Shown here one piece after another: positions 52,286 to 62,471 of a DNA stretch of 64,000 nucleotides. Within the stretch, counting starts at the first letter, position 1; the number at the start of each line of letters is the position of its first letter. The notes under the pieces were generated by a model that was not told the DNA's origin, ran no database searches, and saw only the letters and a program-made list of their open reading frames with translations. This DNA comes from Spongilla lacustris (taxonomy: Eukaryota > Porifera > Demospongiae > Spongillida > Spongillidae). A program made the translations under genes and the position numbers. The DNA lies in assembly GCA_949361645.1 (NCBI GenBank), contig OX442415.1:27245092-27309091 (forward strand). The letters are read 5' to 3'.

Positions 52286-55200
52286 AATAGACCGCTGTAT
52301 CATCGATAGTTATGCAAGGGAAAATTCATACTGGAAAGAGGTTTTGAGGAGAGTAGTTTCAGTAGTTACGTTTCTTGTCACTCGTGGACTAGCTCTTCGA
52401 GGCAGCAATGAGGTCTTTGGATCAGAGCACAACGGGAATTACCTTGGATGTTTAGAGTTGCTTGCTGAATATGATCCGTTTCTTGCACAACACATAGAGA
52501 GGTATGGTAATAGGGGACGTGGCAATCCATCTTATTTATCATCTACAATATATGTGAAGAGTTTGTTTTGCTCATGGCAGAGGAATTAAACCAAGTTATC
52601 ATTAACGAGATTGCTTCTGCAAAGTATTATTCGTTTAGCATTGACTCAACACCAGACATCTCACATACGGACCAGCTGACATTCACAGTGCGCTACGTTC
52701 ATGAAGATGGAATGCCAACTGAGCGTTTTCTAAAGTTTGAAGAAATACATTCCCACACTGGTTTAAATTTGTTCAAAACGATAATAGAAGCTCTTAAAGA
52801 TTTTAAGCTTGATCTCAAAGATTGTCGAGGTCAATCTTATGACAATGCTAGCAACATGTCTGGAAAATATTCTGGTGTGCAGGCCAGGGTATTGGAAGAA
52901 AATGATAAAGCTATTTATATTCCATGCATGGCGCACTCGTTGAATCTATCGGGAGCCTCGGCAGCAGAATCATGTGTCAATGCTGTAACCTTTGTCGGAT
53001 TTGTTGAGAAGTTGTATGTTTTTTTCTCTGCTTCAACACATCGATGGAATATTTTGAAAACAGTACTCGGTGCTTTGGATACAGATGAAAGACAACATTT
53101 GCCAAAACGGCTTTGTGATACCAGGTGGTCAAGTAGATCTGATGCTCTGAAGTCCTTATCGCAGCACTATACGACGTATACCGTAATGTTCTACAGCAAA
53201 TTGCTGATGACTCCTTGCAGAAATGTGATACAAGATCAGAAGCACTTTCACTGGCAAATATAATGGACACACTAGAAACTGTTTTCATGACTGTGTTTTG
53301 GAATGCACTCCTTAAAAGAATACATGAAAGCAGCCAGCTTCTCCAGTCAAGTACAATAGAAATAGGATCTGCCATTGCTACATTGAAGTCTCTTCTAAGA
53401 TTTCTTGAGGCTCAAAGAAGCTTATTTGATGATTATAAGGCTACAGCAGTCGCTAGTAGCAAGACTGGCTGCTTTAAAGAAGTGCGACTGCGACGGGTAA
53501 AGCGTGTCTTTGGTGACTCCAGTGAGCCCGAGGTCGTGATGTCTTCAGAAGAGAAATTTAAAATTGAAACGTTCTACGCTATAATTGATCGTATTGTGAC
53601 TGATCTCAACGTTTCCTATTCGTAAGACACCACGAACTTGAGAATTCTGAAGTGAAAGATTCCTTGTCTCGATTAACATCTTTCTATTCCGATGATCTTT
53701 GATGCCGAAATATTTGATGAATGGTTGCAGTGGACAGAATTTGAGAAGGCTCTATATCCGAAAGCTGCATCGAGAAGGCAGGCACATGAAATGTTGTCCA
53801 CCTTAAAAGAACATCATGCCGAAAGTGCCTTTCCGAATATATTTATTGCACTTCGAATTTTTTTAACTCTTCCAGTATCAAATTGTACTGGTGAGCGGTC
53901 ATTCAGCCACCTTAAGAGAATAAAAAATGCTCTCCGCTCGACAATGGGTCAAGTACGTCTGTCAAGCTTAACGATTTTAAGCATAGAATCTGAACTTGTT
54001 CGACAAATTGACTTTTCTAAGCTAATTGCCAACTTTGCCGAAGTCAAATCACGTCGTAAAGCTGTTTAAAAGTACACAGCTGCATACTATTATTAAGTTG
54101 ATCTCATCAATTGGTGATTGTATAGCCTATTAGTAAGCCAGTTCAAATACCAATGTATGGAGATAAGTAATTGCGGGATGATTGTAAGAAAGGATTTATT
54201 TTTATTTTTGAAAACCGCATTAATTAAGAAACGAAAATTTCAAATGTGACGCCTGCGCATAGCGTTCCACAGTACGACGCTGTACGCGGGAAGCAGTTTC
54301 GCCCCACTTTTGCTATACTCCAGGGGCCCATTAAATTTACCCTGCGCCAGGCCCATTATATGGTTAATCCGGCACTGCGTATCCGTACCGCTCGAACTCG
54401 TCCGCCGATTGAAACTCTTACGAGCTTGTCTTCAGTGGACGTCGCCATGCATATCGTTTATCTACACAGAAGATAACGAATATCAACTGTGACAGGGACG
54501 ATAGATTAAATACTTACCCGGCTAGCTAGCGCAGTATAGGTGTGGCTATAAGTTATCAAAGTCTCAGCCCACAGGAAGTAGTTGCATATTCATGTACACT
54601 TTGGTATGGAAGCGGTTCACGCACGTACAACGGCGCGATTCGAGCGGGAAACTTGTACCAACTTTGCGCCGCTGTATCTCCGTAACGGATGACATAAAAA
54701 TTAACGAACAGAACAAATCGATAGGTATAGGACCTCTCTACTTAAAAACCAAATTTGAAGCGAATTGATTACTCCTACAGTAAGTTATGGTGGGTTTGAA
54801 CCCGGTGGGGTATCGAACGTTGCAATACTGTCACGGAGCAAGTGCAAGACTCCAAAATGTATTTTAGCATAGAGAAATGGTGTAGTATGAAGTGCTGAAA
54901 ATAGGAAGTCAAGAGCGTAAACCGTTTGAAAGATATTGCGCTTTGGATTGGATGCTATATATATAAAATCACAAGCATCAAAATCGCATAGAATGTTCCA
55001 TATATATATATGGGACAGTTTCCGAGAAAATGTCGCTTCGCATATATATATAATGTTATAAAAATACTTCTCTTTTGAATCGCTATATCTTCCGAACGAT
55101 TAACGCTATCAACTTCCTATTTTCAACACTTCATACTACACCATTTCCCTATGGCAAAATATATTTTGGAGTCTTGCAATTGCTCCGTGCCAGTATTGCA

Positions 55201-55504
55201 ACGTTCGATACCCCACCGGGTTCAAACCCGCCATAACTTTCTGTAGGGATAATCAAATCGCTTCAAATTCGGTTTGTAGGTAGAGAGGTCCTATACCTAT
55301 CGATTTGTTCTGTTCGTTAATTTTTATTTCATCCGTTACGGAGATACAGCGGCGCAAAGTTGGTACACGTTTCCCGCTCGAATCGCGCCGTTATACGTGC
55401 GAGGCCCGCTTCCAGTCATCAAAGCACATGAATATGCAACTACTTCCTGTGGGCCGATACTTGGATAACTTATAGCCACACCCATACTGCGCTAGCTAGA
55501 TCTG

Positions 55505-55730
55505 ATGGGTAAGTATTTAATGTATTGTCCCTGTCACAGTTTTTATTCGTTATCTCCTATTTAGATAACGGATCTGGCAAAGACAGCACGCTCGCAAGAG
55601 TATCAGTCGGCGGACGAGTTCGAGCGGTACGGATACGACGATCGATATTCAAGATACATTCGACGAGGTGGGGAGATTGAGAACGGTAGTGACGGCGATT
55701 ATACTACTGACGATGGTGGTTGTAGGGAGT
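55505..55730 (+). CDS. Leader exon with 56-bp intron in the left arm of B
   Basis: ATGG precedes a 56-bp intron (55509-55564, GTAAGT...CCTATTTAG). The spliced frame gives MDNGSGKDSTLARVSVGGRV and the same Arg-rich segment as in A, but stops soon after because of a one-base difference (CGAGGTGGGG against CGAGGACGGGG). A second frame over the same DNA (EYQSADEFERYGYDDRYSRY, to a stop at 55731) is also open. I cannot tell which, if any, is translated. The mirror copy is at about 62595-62757. Confidence 0.35.
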
Positions 55731-56033
55731 AAGCAGCTCCTAAACGACTAAGAGCCAGCAGCCCTAGTCTCGTACCCAGACCCTGATTCTCACAGCTGCT
55801 GATGGACACCAGCCCCACCCCCACATATGCCTCACTACATTGCAAGTCCAGACAGCAGCCCCGCATAACCAACAGCAAACACCACCAACCCGCACTACCT
55901 ATGAACCACCTGCCCATATCAGACCCTACACACGAGCCAATGGGGTCAGCCTCTACAATACCAGTGGAGCCACTATTATCCCTCTCGCTGCAATTGCCCC
56001 CACAATTTCAATCAATGGAAGCCACACATCCCA

Positions 56034-56459
56034 ATGGACTTACAGCAGAACCTAGCTGACTGTGTCCGGCAGTTTGGCCAGGATGTCACTTGTGTGTCAC
56101 AGCTGTACCAGGACTGGGATGCTTTCTTGGGCCAGTGGTTTGGTCCTCTGGTTGGCCCAGGACACTACCGCACATTTGAGTTTGATCAAGACCACCCTGG
56201 TGTCATGAGGATGAAGACCTTGCCATCAGACACAAACCCCACCGAGGTAACCATGCTGAGGGCTGGAGTGGCCATAAAGGACATTAGGCTTATCAGAGCC
56301 AAGTGATGCCACCTGTTATTACCCCGAGTGGATTTCCCTAACGCGGTCACTGTACCTGTACGAGAAGGTGAAGGAATATACGTACGTGACCCCAAGAAAA
56401 GAGACAAGGTGTGTCCAAAGCCTTCACAAAGCTCAGAGGCCAACTCTTCCTATCCATGA
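56034..56459 (+). CDS. Coding-like stretch in the left arm of B, with an in-frame TGA
   Basis: The frame begins MDLQQNLADCVRQFGQDVTC, continues YQDWDAFLGQWFGPLVGPGH and PGVMRMKTLPSDTNP, reaches TGA at 56304 and then stays open in the same frame for about 50 more codons (LLPRVDFPNAVTVPVREGEG, then RDPKKRDKVCPKP) to 56459. Codon choice and composition look like a real protein on both sides of the TGA. No family recognised. The mirror copy is 61851-62471. Confidence 0.45.
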
Positions 56460-56567
56460 GGTAGTGCTTCATCCCATGCAGTAGCAGAACTCACTTACCT
56501 ACTGTTGAGGGTCATGAGTCTGCAGATTGACACTCACAGCAAATTGCAATAGCTGTGTTTCTGGCAG

Positions 56568-56701
56568 GAGAAAATGCAGACCCAGGTCTGAACTAATCCT
56601 TGCCTACCAATGCATTGTACATTTATGTGGCAAGAAGTATGCCAGTAGCCAGGCCTTGTCCCTGCACAAAAGAAACACTCACAAGCAGCCTGCTGTTCCA
56701 G
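56568..56701 (+). CDS. C2H2 zinc-finger exon in the left arm of B
   Basis: Between an acceptor (TTTCTGGCAG|G) and a donor (CCAG|GTGATG) lies a frame with one C2H2 finger: YQC-IVHL-C, 12 residues, H-KRNT-H. It is preceded by a basic stretch. It reads inward like the stretch at 56034, so the two may be exons of one gene, probably a DNA-binding protein of the element. The mirror copy in the right arm is about 61609-61742. Confidence 0.5.
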
Positions 56702-56889
56702 GTGATGAACACAGATTCCAGTGTTGACAAAGGAAGCCAGGGTCCACCCAAGCGCAGGCTGCAAGGCGTACGCTACAATCTGAAATTGACAGACCATTTT
56801 CCTGTTCGGTGTAAGGCAAGACGTACGGCACCCCAGCCGCACTGTATACTTACAACAAGACCAACAATGGTTCATAACAAATGAACCAT

Positions 56890-57950
56890 ATTGTGAGATG
56901 CATGCTTGTTTAAGGTCACCTCTGCAGTGTACACCATACATCTGTGTTGTTAAGGGGTTAACTTTGTATACCATGCATCTGTGTCATCAAGGGGTTACCT
57001 GTACACCATACATCTCTGTCATCAAGGGGTTACCTGTACACCATACATCTGTGTCATTAAGGGGTTAACTCTGTACACTTTGTGTAAGTGTTGTTAAGGT
57101 ATCACCTGTACACCATACATTTGTGTCATCAAGGGGTTACCTACATGTATACGTGTACCATACATGTGTCGTTAAGATGTTACCTCTACATGTATGTACA
57201 TGTATGGGTTGTTAGGGTATCACCTGACTGTACACCATACATCTGTGTCGTTAAGGGGTTACCTCTATGTACATGTATGGGTTGTTAAGGTATCACCTGA
57301 CTGTACACCATACATCTGTGTCATTAAGGGGTTACCTCTACGTACATGTATGGTCATCAAGGGGTTACCTGTACACCATACATCTGTGTCATTAAGGGGT
57401 TAACTCTGTACACTTTGTGTAAGTGTTGTTAAGGTATCACCTGTGCACCATACATTTCTGTTATCAAGGGGTTACCTACATGTATACGTGTACCATGCAT
57501 GTGTCGTTAAGATGTTACCTCTATGTACATGTATGGGTTGTTAGGGTATCACCTGACTGTACACCTTACATCTGTGTCGTTAAGGGGTTACCTCTATGTA
57601 CATGTATGGGTTGTTAGGGTATCACCTGACTTTACACCATACATCTGTATCATCAAGGGGTTACCTGTACACCATACATCTGTGTCGTACCTCTGTATAC
57701 CTTATGTATGTGTTGTTAAGGGGTTAATTACCTGTACACCATACATCTGTGTCGTTAAGGGCTCACCTCAGTACACTGTGCATCTGTGTCGTTAAGGGGT
57801 TACCTCTGTACACCATACATCTGTGTCATCAAGGGGTTACCTGTACACCATAGATCTATGTAGGGACACCTCTTTACACCTTATTTATGTGTTGTTAAGG
57901 GGTCACCTGTACGCCATACATCTGTGTCGTTAAGGGGTCTTTACTTTTCA
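56890..57950 (+). repeat. 34-36 bp minisatellite in the left arm of B
   Basis: About 30 imperfect units of the form GTACACCATACATCTGTGTC followed by RTTAAGGGGTTACCT. The array is mirrored in the right arm at 60665-61390. Confidence 0.85.
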
Positions 57951-58009
57951 CGTAATGGTTATGTAATCTATCTGATGCTGTGAAAATCTGGGTCTGGGTA
58001 CGAGACTAG

Positions 58010-58235
58010 TGATGATGGTGGTCCCATTTACACCCTGTATATGTGTCTGCTGTGAAATCAAATCCATGTTCCCATTTATACCATGTACTTGTGTATGTGG
58101 TGGGCTCAAATCTATGGTCCCATTTACACCATGTACTTTGTCTGTTGTGGGGTCAAATGCATGATCCACGCATTTACACTCTGTACTTGATTCTGTTTTA
58201 GGATCAAATCCATGGTCCCATTTGCACCCTGTAAT
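58010..58235 (+). repeat. Second minisatellite in B, about 55-bp units
   Basis: Four or so units of CCATTTACACCATGTACTTG followed by a TCTGTTGTGGGGTCAAAT-type tail. Shorter mirror at 60475-60600. Confidence 0.7.
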
Positions 58236-60180
58236 GACACAGGGTCCAATCGGGTTGGCTCCCTCACTGCAGGCGGTCAGAATGTCCAGTGCATGGAGCA
58301 GTTGTGGATGGAGTTATCAGACTGCCAGCAAAAGAGCAATCAGGTGCAAAAAAATCCTACAGGGTCATTGGGGCACCCACAATAATGCAGCTCTTACACT
58401 GCGATAGGAATCCGCACGCCCCACAATATTTGGGGAGCCATCAACTGGATTCACACATGCCCAATTTGCCCCATGGCCCTATCTCCCACTACCTATCCTC
58501 CTTTACTGCAAGTTATATCCGAGGCACAGGCCATCCCCTACTCAATAGCACTCTCAGTCCCCACACAACCAGCCCTCCCACCCACCCCTAAGCACCCCTC
58601 TTACATATGGTGTAATCATACTACCAACAGGCCGGAGAGCTTCCAGCTGCCACATTACCAGGGATGAATGGGGTCGTCACAAAACTAGACCTCAGCATGT
58701 GGAGTGGAACCTTGAACTGGAGCCAGCTCCAAACACTGGGGCCAGCCACAATGGCCCCCTATCTTAGCCCCACACAGCTCCTCACTGCAAATGCAAATGA
58801 AGCCACTACCTATGAAACCATTAACCAAGAGGACTTACTGTAGGAGTTACCAGCTCACATTGGACAAATGGGGATACCACCACTGGAGCAGCCTCCATTT
58901 GTAGAGTGTACATGCCTATATTTTTCTCTTCACACATTTTGTGTTGTACATGTAGATCTGAACTACTTTGACATGTACAGAGTAAATTTTATCTGGTGTG
59001 AAGCCATGCTTTTAGTGGTGAATATAGTTACCTGCCCTATCGGTATTGATTGCGGCTTGCAGAGGGCGTTTTGCCTACTGGGAACTACTGTACGCGAGTA
59101 GCGAAACATGGAAGTGCCATTTTGAATGTCACATAAATTGCATGCACGGTCACAGGTGCAATGTGGCACGGTGAAGACATCAGAATTCATGACCACACAA
59201 GTGGAGTTAATAGACCCTACAACTTTAATGGATTCATCAACTACCTAGCCCTAGGCTGGTGTTTCTGCAAAAATGTATGCATGTGCTACCGGGTACCGGT
59301 AGTGTATTATCATTCCATGTGTTGCTATTCGCTAGGCAAAACGCCCTCTAGATCTGCAAGCCTTGGTTGTCTATATACACCTACCACGGGTGCAGACCTA
59401 CCGCAATCAGTACCGATAAGGGCAGGTAACTATATTCACCAAAAACAGCATGGCTTCACACCAGATAAAATTTATTCTGTTAGTCTCTTACAGTAGTTCA
59501 AATCTACATGTACAACACAAAATATGTGAAGAGAAAAATATAGGCATGTACACTCTACAAATGGAGGCTGCTCCAGTGGTGGTATCCCCATTTGTCCAAT
59601 GTGAGCTGGTAACTCCACGATGGTTCCCTACTAGTAAGTCCTCTTGTAGTGTGGGTGTTAATGGTTTCATAGGCAGTGGCTTCATTTGCTTTGCAGTGTG
59701 GAGCTGTGTGGGGCTAGGATAGGGGGCCATTGTGGCTGCCCCAGTGTTTGGGGCCAGCTCCAGTTCAAGGTTCTACTCCACATGATGGGGTCTAGTTTTG
59801 TGACGACCCCATTCAACCCTGGTAAAGTGGCAGCTGGCAGCTCCCCAGTTGGCAGTCTGATTACACCATATGCAAGAGGGGTGTTTAGGGGTGGGTGCAT
59901 GGGTGGGAGGGCTGGTTGTGTTGGGACTGAGAGTGCTATTGAGTACGGGATGGCCTGTGCCTCGGATACAACTTGCAGTAAAGGAGGATAGGTAGTGGGA
60001 GATAGGGCCAGGGGGCAAATTGGGCATGTGTGAATCCAGTTGATGGCTCCCCAAATATTGTGGGGCGTGCCGATTCCTATCGCAGTGTGAGAGCTGCATT
60101 ATTGTGGGTGCCCCCAATGACCCTGTAGGATATCTTAGCACCTGGTTGCTCAGTCTGATAACTCCATCCGCAACTGCTCC
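58236..60180. repeat. Central palindrome of B and flanking CACTGCAAGT-type patchwork
   Basis: The inner arms carry the same words as A (ACTGCAAGT, CCAATGGAGCC-like) around the conserved core GAATATAGTTACC, GCCCTATCGGTA and GGCACGGTGAAGACATCAGA. The two halves diverge within about 120 bp of the centre, leaving a small loop. Confidence 0.7.
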
Positions 60181-60234
60181 ATGCACTGGACATTCTGTAA
60201 TAACATGCCGAAGGCATCTTTACATCAGGAGATA

Positions 60235-60431
60235 GTTAGGGCTTTAGGGTTAGGGTTGCGAGGCGTGAAGCGCCGACGATGCCGACTCCGAATCCGGGGT
60301 CAAATTGCACCCGCGGTGCTGTCCAGACACTCTTCATTGAAAAAACACCGCCTCGTCCCGAGTCCGCTTCGCGGACGAGGCGCCTTCGGCGCCGTACTGC
60401 GCGCTTCGCGCGCTATACTAACTCGCCTGAC
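60235..60431 (+). repeat. GC-rich dispersed repeat, copy 2, in the right arm of B
   Basis: TTTAGGGTTAGGGTTGCGAG, then GAAGCGCCGAC, CCGAATCCGGGG and GCGGACGAGGCGCCTTCGGC blocks in the same order as at 27165. It is absent from the corresponding place in the left arm of B, so it was inserted after the palindrome formed. Confidence 0.7.
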
Positions 60432-60474
60432 CACCTGCAGTGAGGGAGCCAATCTGATTGGACCCTGGTAATTA

Positions 60475-61390
60475 CAGGGTGTAAATGGGACCATGGATTT
60501 GATTCTATAACAGAATCAAGTACAGGGTGTAAATGCGTGGATCATGCATTTGACCCCACAACAGACACAAGTACAGGGTGTAAATGGGACCACCGTCGTC
60601 ACTAGTCTCGTACCCAGACCCAGATTTTCACAACATCAGATAACCATTATGTGAAAAGTAAAAAACCCTTAACGACACAGATGTATGGCGTACAGGTACA
60701 GGTAACCCCTTGATGACACAGATGTATGGTGCACAGAGGTAACCCTTTAACGACACAGATGCTCAGTGTACAGGTGAGCCCTTAACGACACAGATGTATG
60801 GTGTACAGGTAATTAACCCCTTAACAACACGTACATAAGGTATACAGAGGTATGGCACAGATGTATGGTGTACAGGTAACCCCTTGATGACACAGATATA
60901 TGGTGTAACGACACAGATGCACAGTTTACAGGTGACCCCTTAACGACACAGATGTATGGTGTACAGGTAACCCCTTGATGACACAGATGTATGGGGTACA
61001 CACAAGAGGTAACCCCTTAACAACACATACATAAGGTGTATAGAGGTAACCCCTTAACGACACAGATGTATGGTGTACAGTCAGGTGATACCCTAACAAC
61101 CCATACATGTACATACATGTAGAGGTAACATCTTAACGACACAGATGTATGGTACACGCATACATGTAGGTAACCCCTTGATGACACAAATGTATGGTGT
61201 ACAGGTGATACCTTAACAACACTTACACAAAGTGTACAGAGTTAACCCCTTAATGACACAGATGTATGGTATACAGGTAACCCCTTGATGACACAGATGT
61301 ATGGTGTACAGGTAACCCCTTGATGACACAGATGCATGGTATACAAAGTTAACCCCTTAACAACACAGATGTATGGTGTACACTGCAGAG
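60475..61390 (-). repeat. Minisatellites of B, right-arm mirror
   Basis: Reverse complements of the arrays at 56890 and 58010, with fewer units (for example CCCCTTAATGACACAGATGT). Copy number differs between arms while the flanking unique sequence is nearly identical. Confidence 0.8.
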
Positions 61391-61608
61391 GTGACCTTAA
61401 ACAAGCATGCATCTCACAATATGGTTCATTTGTTATGAACCATTGTTGGTCTTGTTGTAAGTATACAGTGCGGCTGGGGTGCCGTACGTCTTGCCTTACA
61501 CCGAACAGGAAAATGGTCTGTCAATTTCAGATTGTAGCGTACGCCTCGCGGCCTGCGCTTGGGTGGACCCTGGCTTCCTTTGTCAACACTGGAATCCGTG
61601 TTCATCAC

Positions 61609-61742
61609 CTGGAACAGCAGGCTGCTTGTGAGTGTTTTTTTTGTGCAGGGACAAGGCCTGGCTACTGGCATATTTCTTGCCACATAAATGTACAATGCAT
61701 TGGTAGGCAAGGATTAGTTCAGACCTGGGTCTGCATTTTCTC
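61609..61742 (-). CDS. C2H2 zinc-finger exon in the right arm of B (mirror copy)
   Basis: Same finger as at 56568, with an Arg-to-Lys change just before the second His region (HKKNTH). It reads inward on the minus strand. No known family. Confidence 0.45.
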
Positions 61743-61850
61743 CTGCCAGAAACACAGCTATTGCAATTCGCTGTGAGTGTCAATCTGCAGACTCATGACC
61801 CTCAACAGTAGGTAAGTGAGTTCTGCTACTGCATGGGATGAAGCACTACC

Positions 61851-62471
61851 TCATGGATAGGAAGAGTTGGCCTCTGAGCTTTGTGAAGGCTTTGGACACA
61901 CCTTGTCTCTTTTCTTGGGGTCACGTACGTATATTCCTTCACCTTCTCGTACAGGTACAGTGACCGCGTTAGGGAAATCCACTCGGGGTAATAACAGGTG
62001 GCATCACTTGGCTCTGATAAGCCTAATGTCCTTTATGGCCACTCCAGCCCTCAGCATGGTTACCTCGGTGGGGTTTGTGTCTGATGGCAAGGTCTTCATC
62101 CTCATGACACCAGGGTGGTCTTGATCAAACTCAAATGTGCGGTAGTGTCCTGGGCCAACCAGAGGACCAAACCACTGGCCCAAGAAAGCATCCCAGTCCT
62201 GGTACAGCTGTGACACACAAGTGACATCCTGGCCAAACTGCCGGACACAGTCAGCTAGGTTTTGCTGTAAGTCCATTGGGATGTGTGGCTTCCATTGATT
62301 GAAATTGTGGGGGCAATTGCAGCGAGAGGGATAGTAGTGGCTCCACTGGTATTGTGGAGGCTGACCCCATTGGCTCGTGTGTAGGGTCTGATATGGGCAG
62401 GTGGTTCCATAGGTAGTGCGGGTTGGTGGTGTTTGCTGTTGGTTATGCGGGGCTGCTGTCTGGCCTTGCAA
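61851..62471 (-). CDS. Coding-like stretch in the right arm of B (mirror, longer)
   Basis: Here the frame opens earlier than in the left arm: it starts MQGQTAAPHNQQQTPPTRTT, a Pro/Gln/Asn-rich lead (YGTTCPYQTL, QWGQPPQYQWSHYYP), then the same DVTCVSQLYQDWDAF block, the same TGA (62004-62006) and the same open continuation to 61851. The left arm has small deletions that break the Pro/Gln-rich lead, so this arm is the better-preserved copy. Function unknown. Confidence 0.45.

Larger units (their letters stand above)
49552..54069 (+). pseudogene. hAT transposase (TTF zinc finger / ZMYM1-like), broken
   Basis: Cuts and joins the hAT element in the nucleus. Exon 1 (49552-50012) starts MSSIKKHLSGYEKRRKKADI and continues to NSTRQGIKKSN. 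An 825-bp intron (50013-50837, AG|GTAAAC...TGCCCAG|GAA) follows. Exon 2 has a TTF-type zinc finger: VFCFVCKLFS then FDSWDHIGRLNDHERSLQH. It is split by a 1173-bp element (51113-52285), then continues YWKEVLRRVVS...NYLGCLELLAEYDP (DUF4371-like), an RNase H-like catalytic region (FSIDSTPDISHTDQ; CRGQSYDNASNMSG; DTRWSSR) and the dimerisation end NCTGERSFSHLKRIKNALRS. Breaks: TAA in exon 2 before SSSTGCVF, one-base shifts near 52555 and 53190, a stop at 53625, and the nested insertion. Confidence 0.85.
49223..54377 (+). mobile_element. hAT transposon, 5155 bp, in the right arm of A
   Basis: Terminal repeats CAGTGCCAGGTTAACC and, inverted, CAGTGCCGGATTAACC. It is flanked by a perfect 8-bp duplication CGTATCCG (49215-49222 and 54378-54385). 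The opposite palindrome arm (about 40655-40665) carries the uninterrupted target. It encodes a ZMYM1-like hAT transposase that is broken in several places. Confidence 0.95.
40031..55010. mobile_element. Giant palindromic element A (about 8.4 kb plus two hAT insertions)
   Basis: The left arm (40031 to about 45675) and right arm (about 45675 to 55010) are reverse complements. 40041-40680 matches 54385-55000; 42150-44450 matches about 46870-49140; the centre is 45451-45893 around GGTGAA..ATCAGAATTC. Removing the two insertions with their target duplications leaves about 8.42 kb. Arm identity is very high: the frames at 42325-42663 and 48614-48952 are identical over 112 codons. The interior is a patchwork of degenerate words such as CACTGCAAGT and CCAGTGGAGCCA. 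An extra copy of the 42850-43650 block sits at 46040-46860, so the right arm is longer. I know no family with this description. Confidence 0.85.

Noticed and set aside
49215..54385. Treating the 5.2-kb insertion as part of the palindrome family's own coding region
   Set aside because: It has its own CAGTGCC ends and an 8-bp duplication, and the opposite arm lacks it.
55211..55250. GGGTTCAAACCC in the palindrome ends as a pol III B box or tRNA-derived SINE
   Set aside because: There is no matching A box at the right distance and no cloverleaf; the word is part of the conserved subterminal block.
56534..56974. 146-codon frame antisense to the zinc-finger exon, also open in the mirror arm (61336-61776)
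   Set aside because: Conserved only because the arms are copies; the sense strand has the C2H2 motif and splice sites, while the antisense frame has no recognisable domain.
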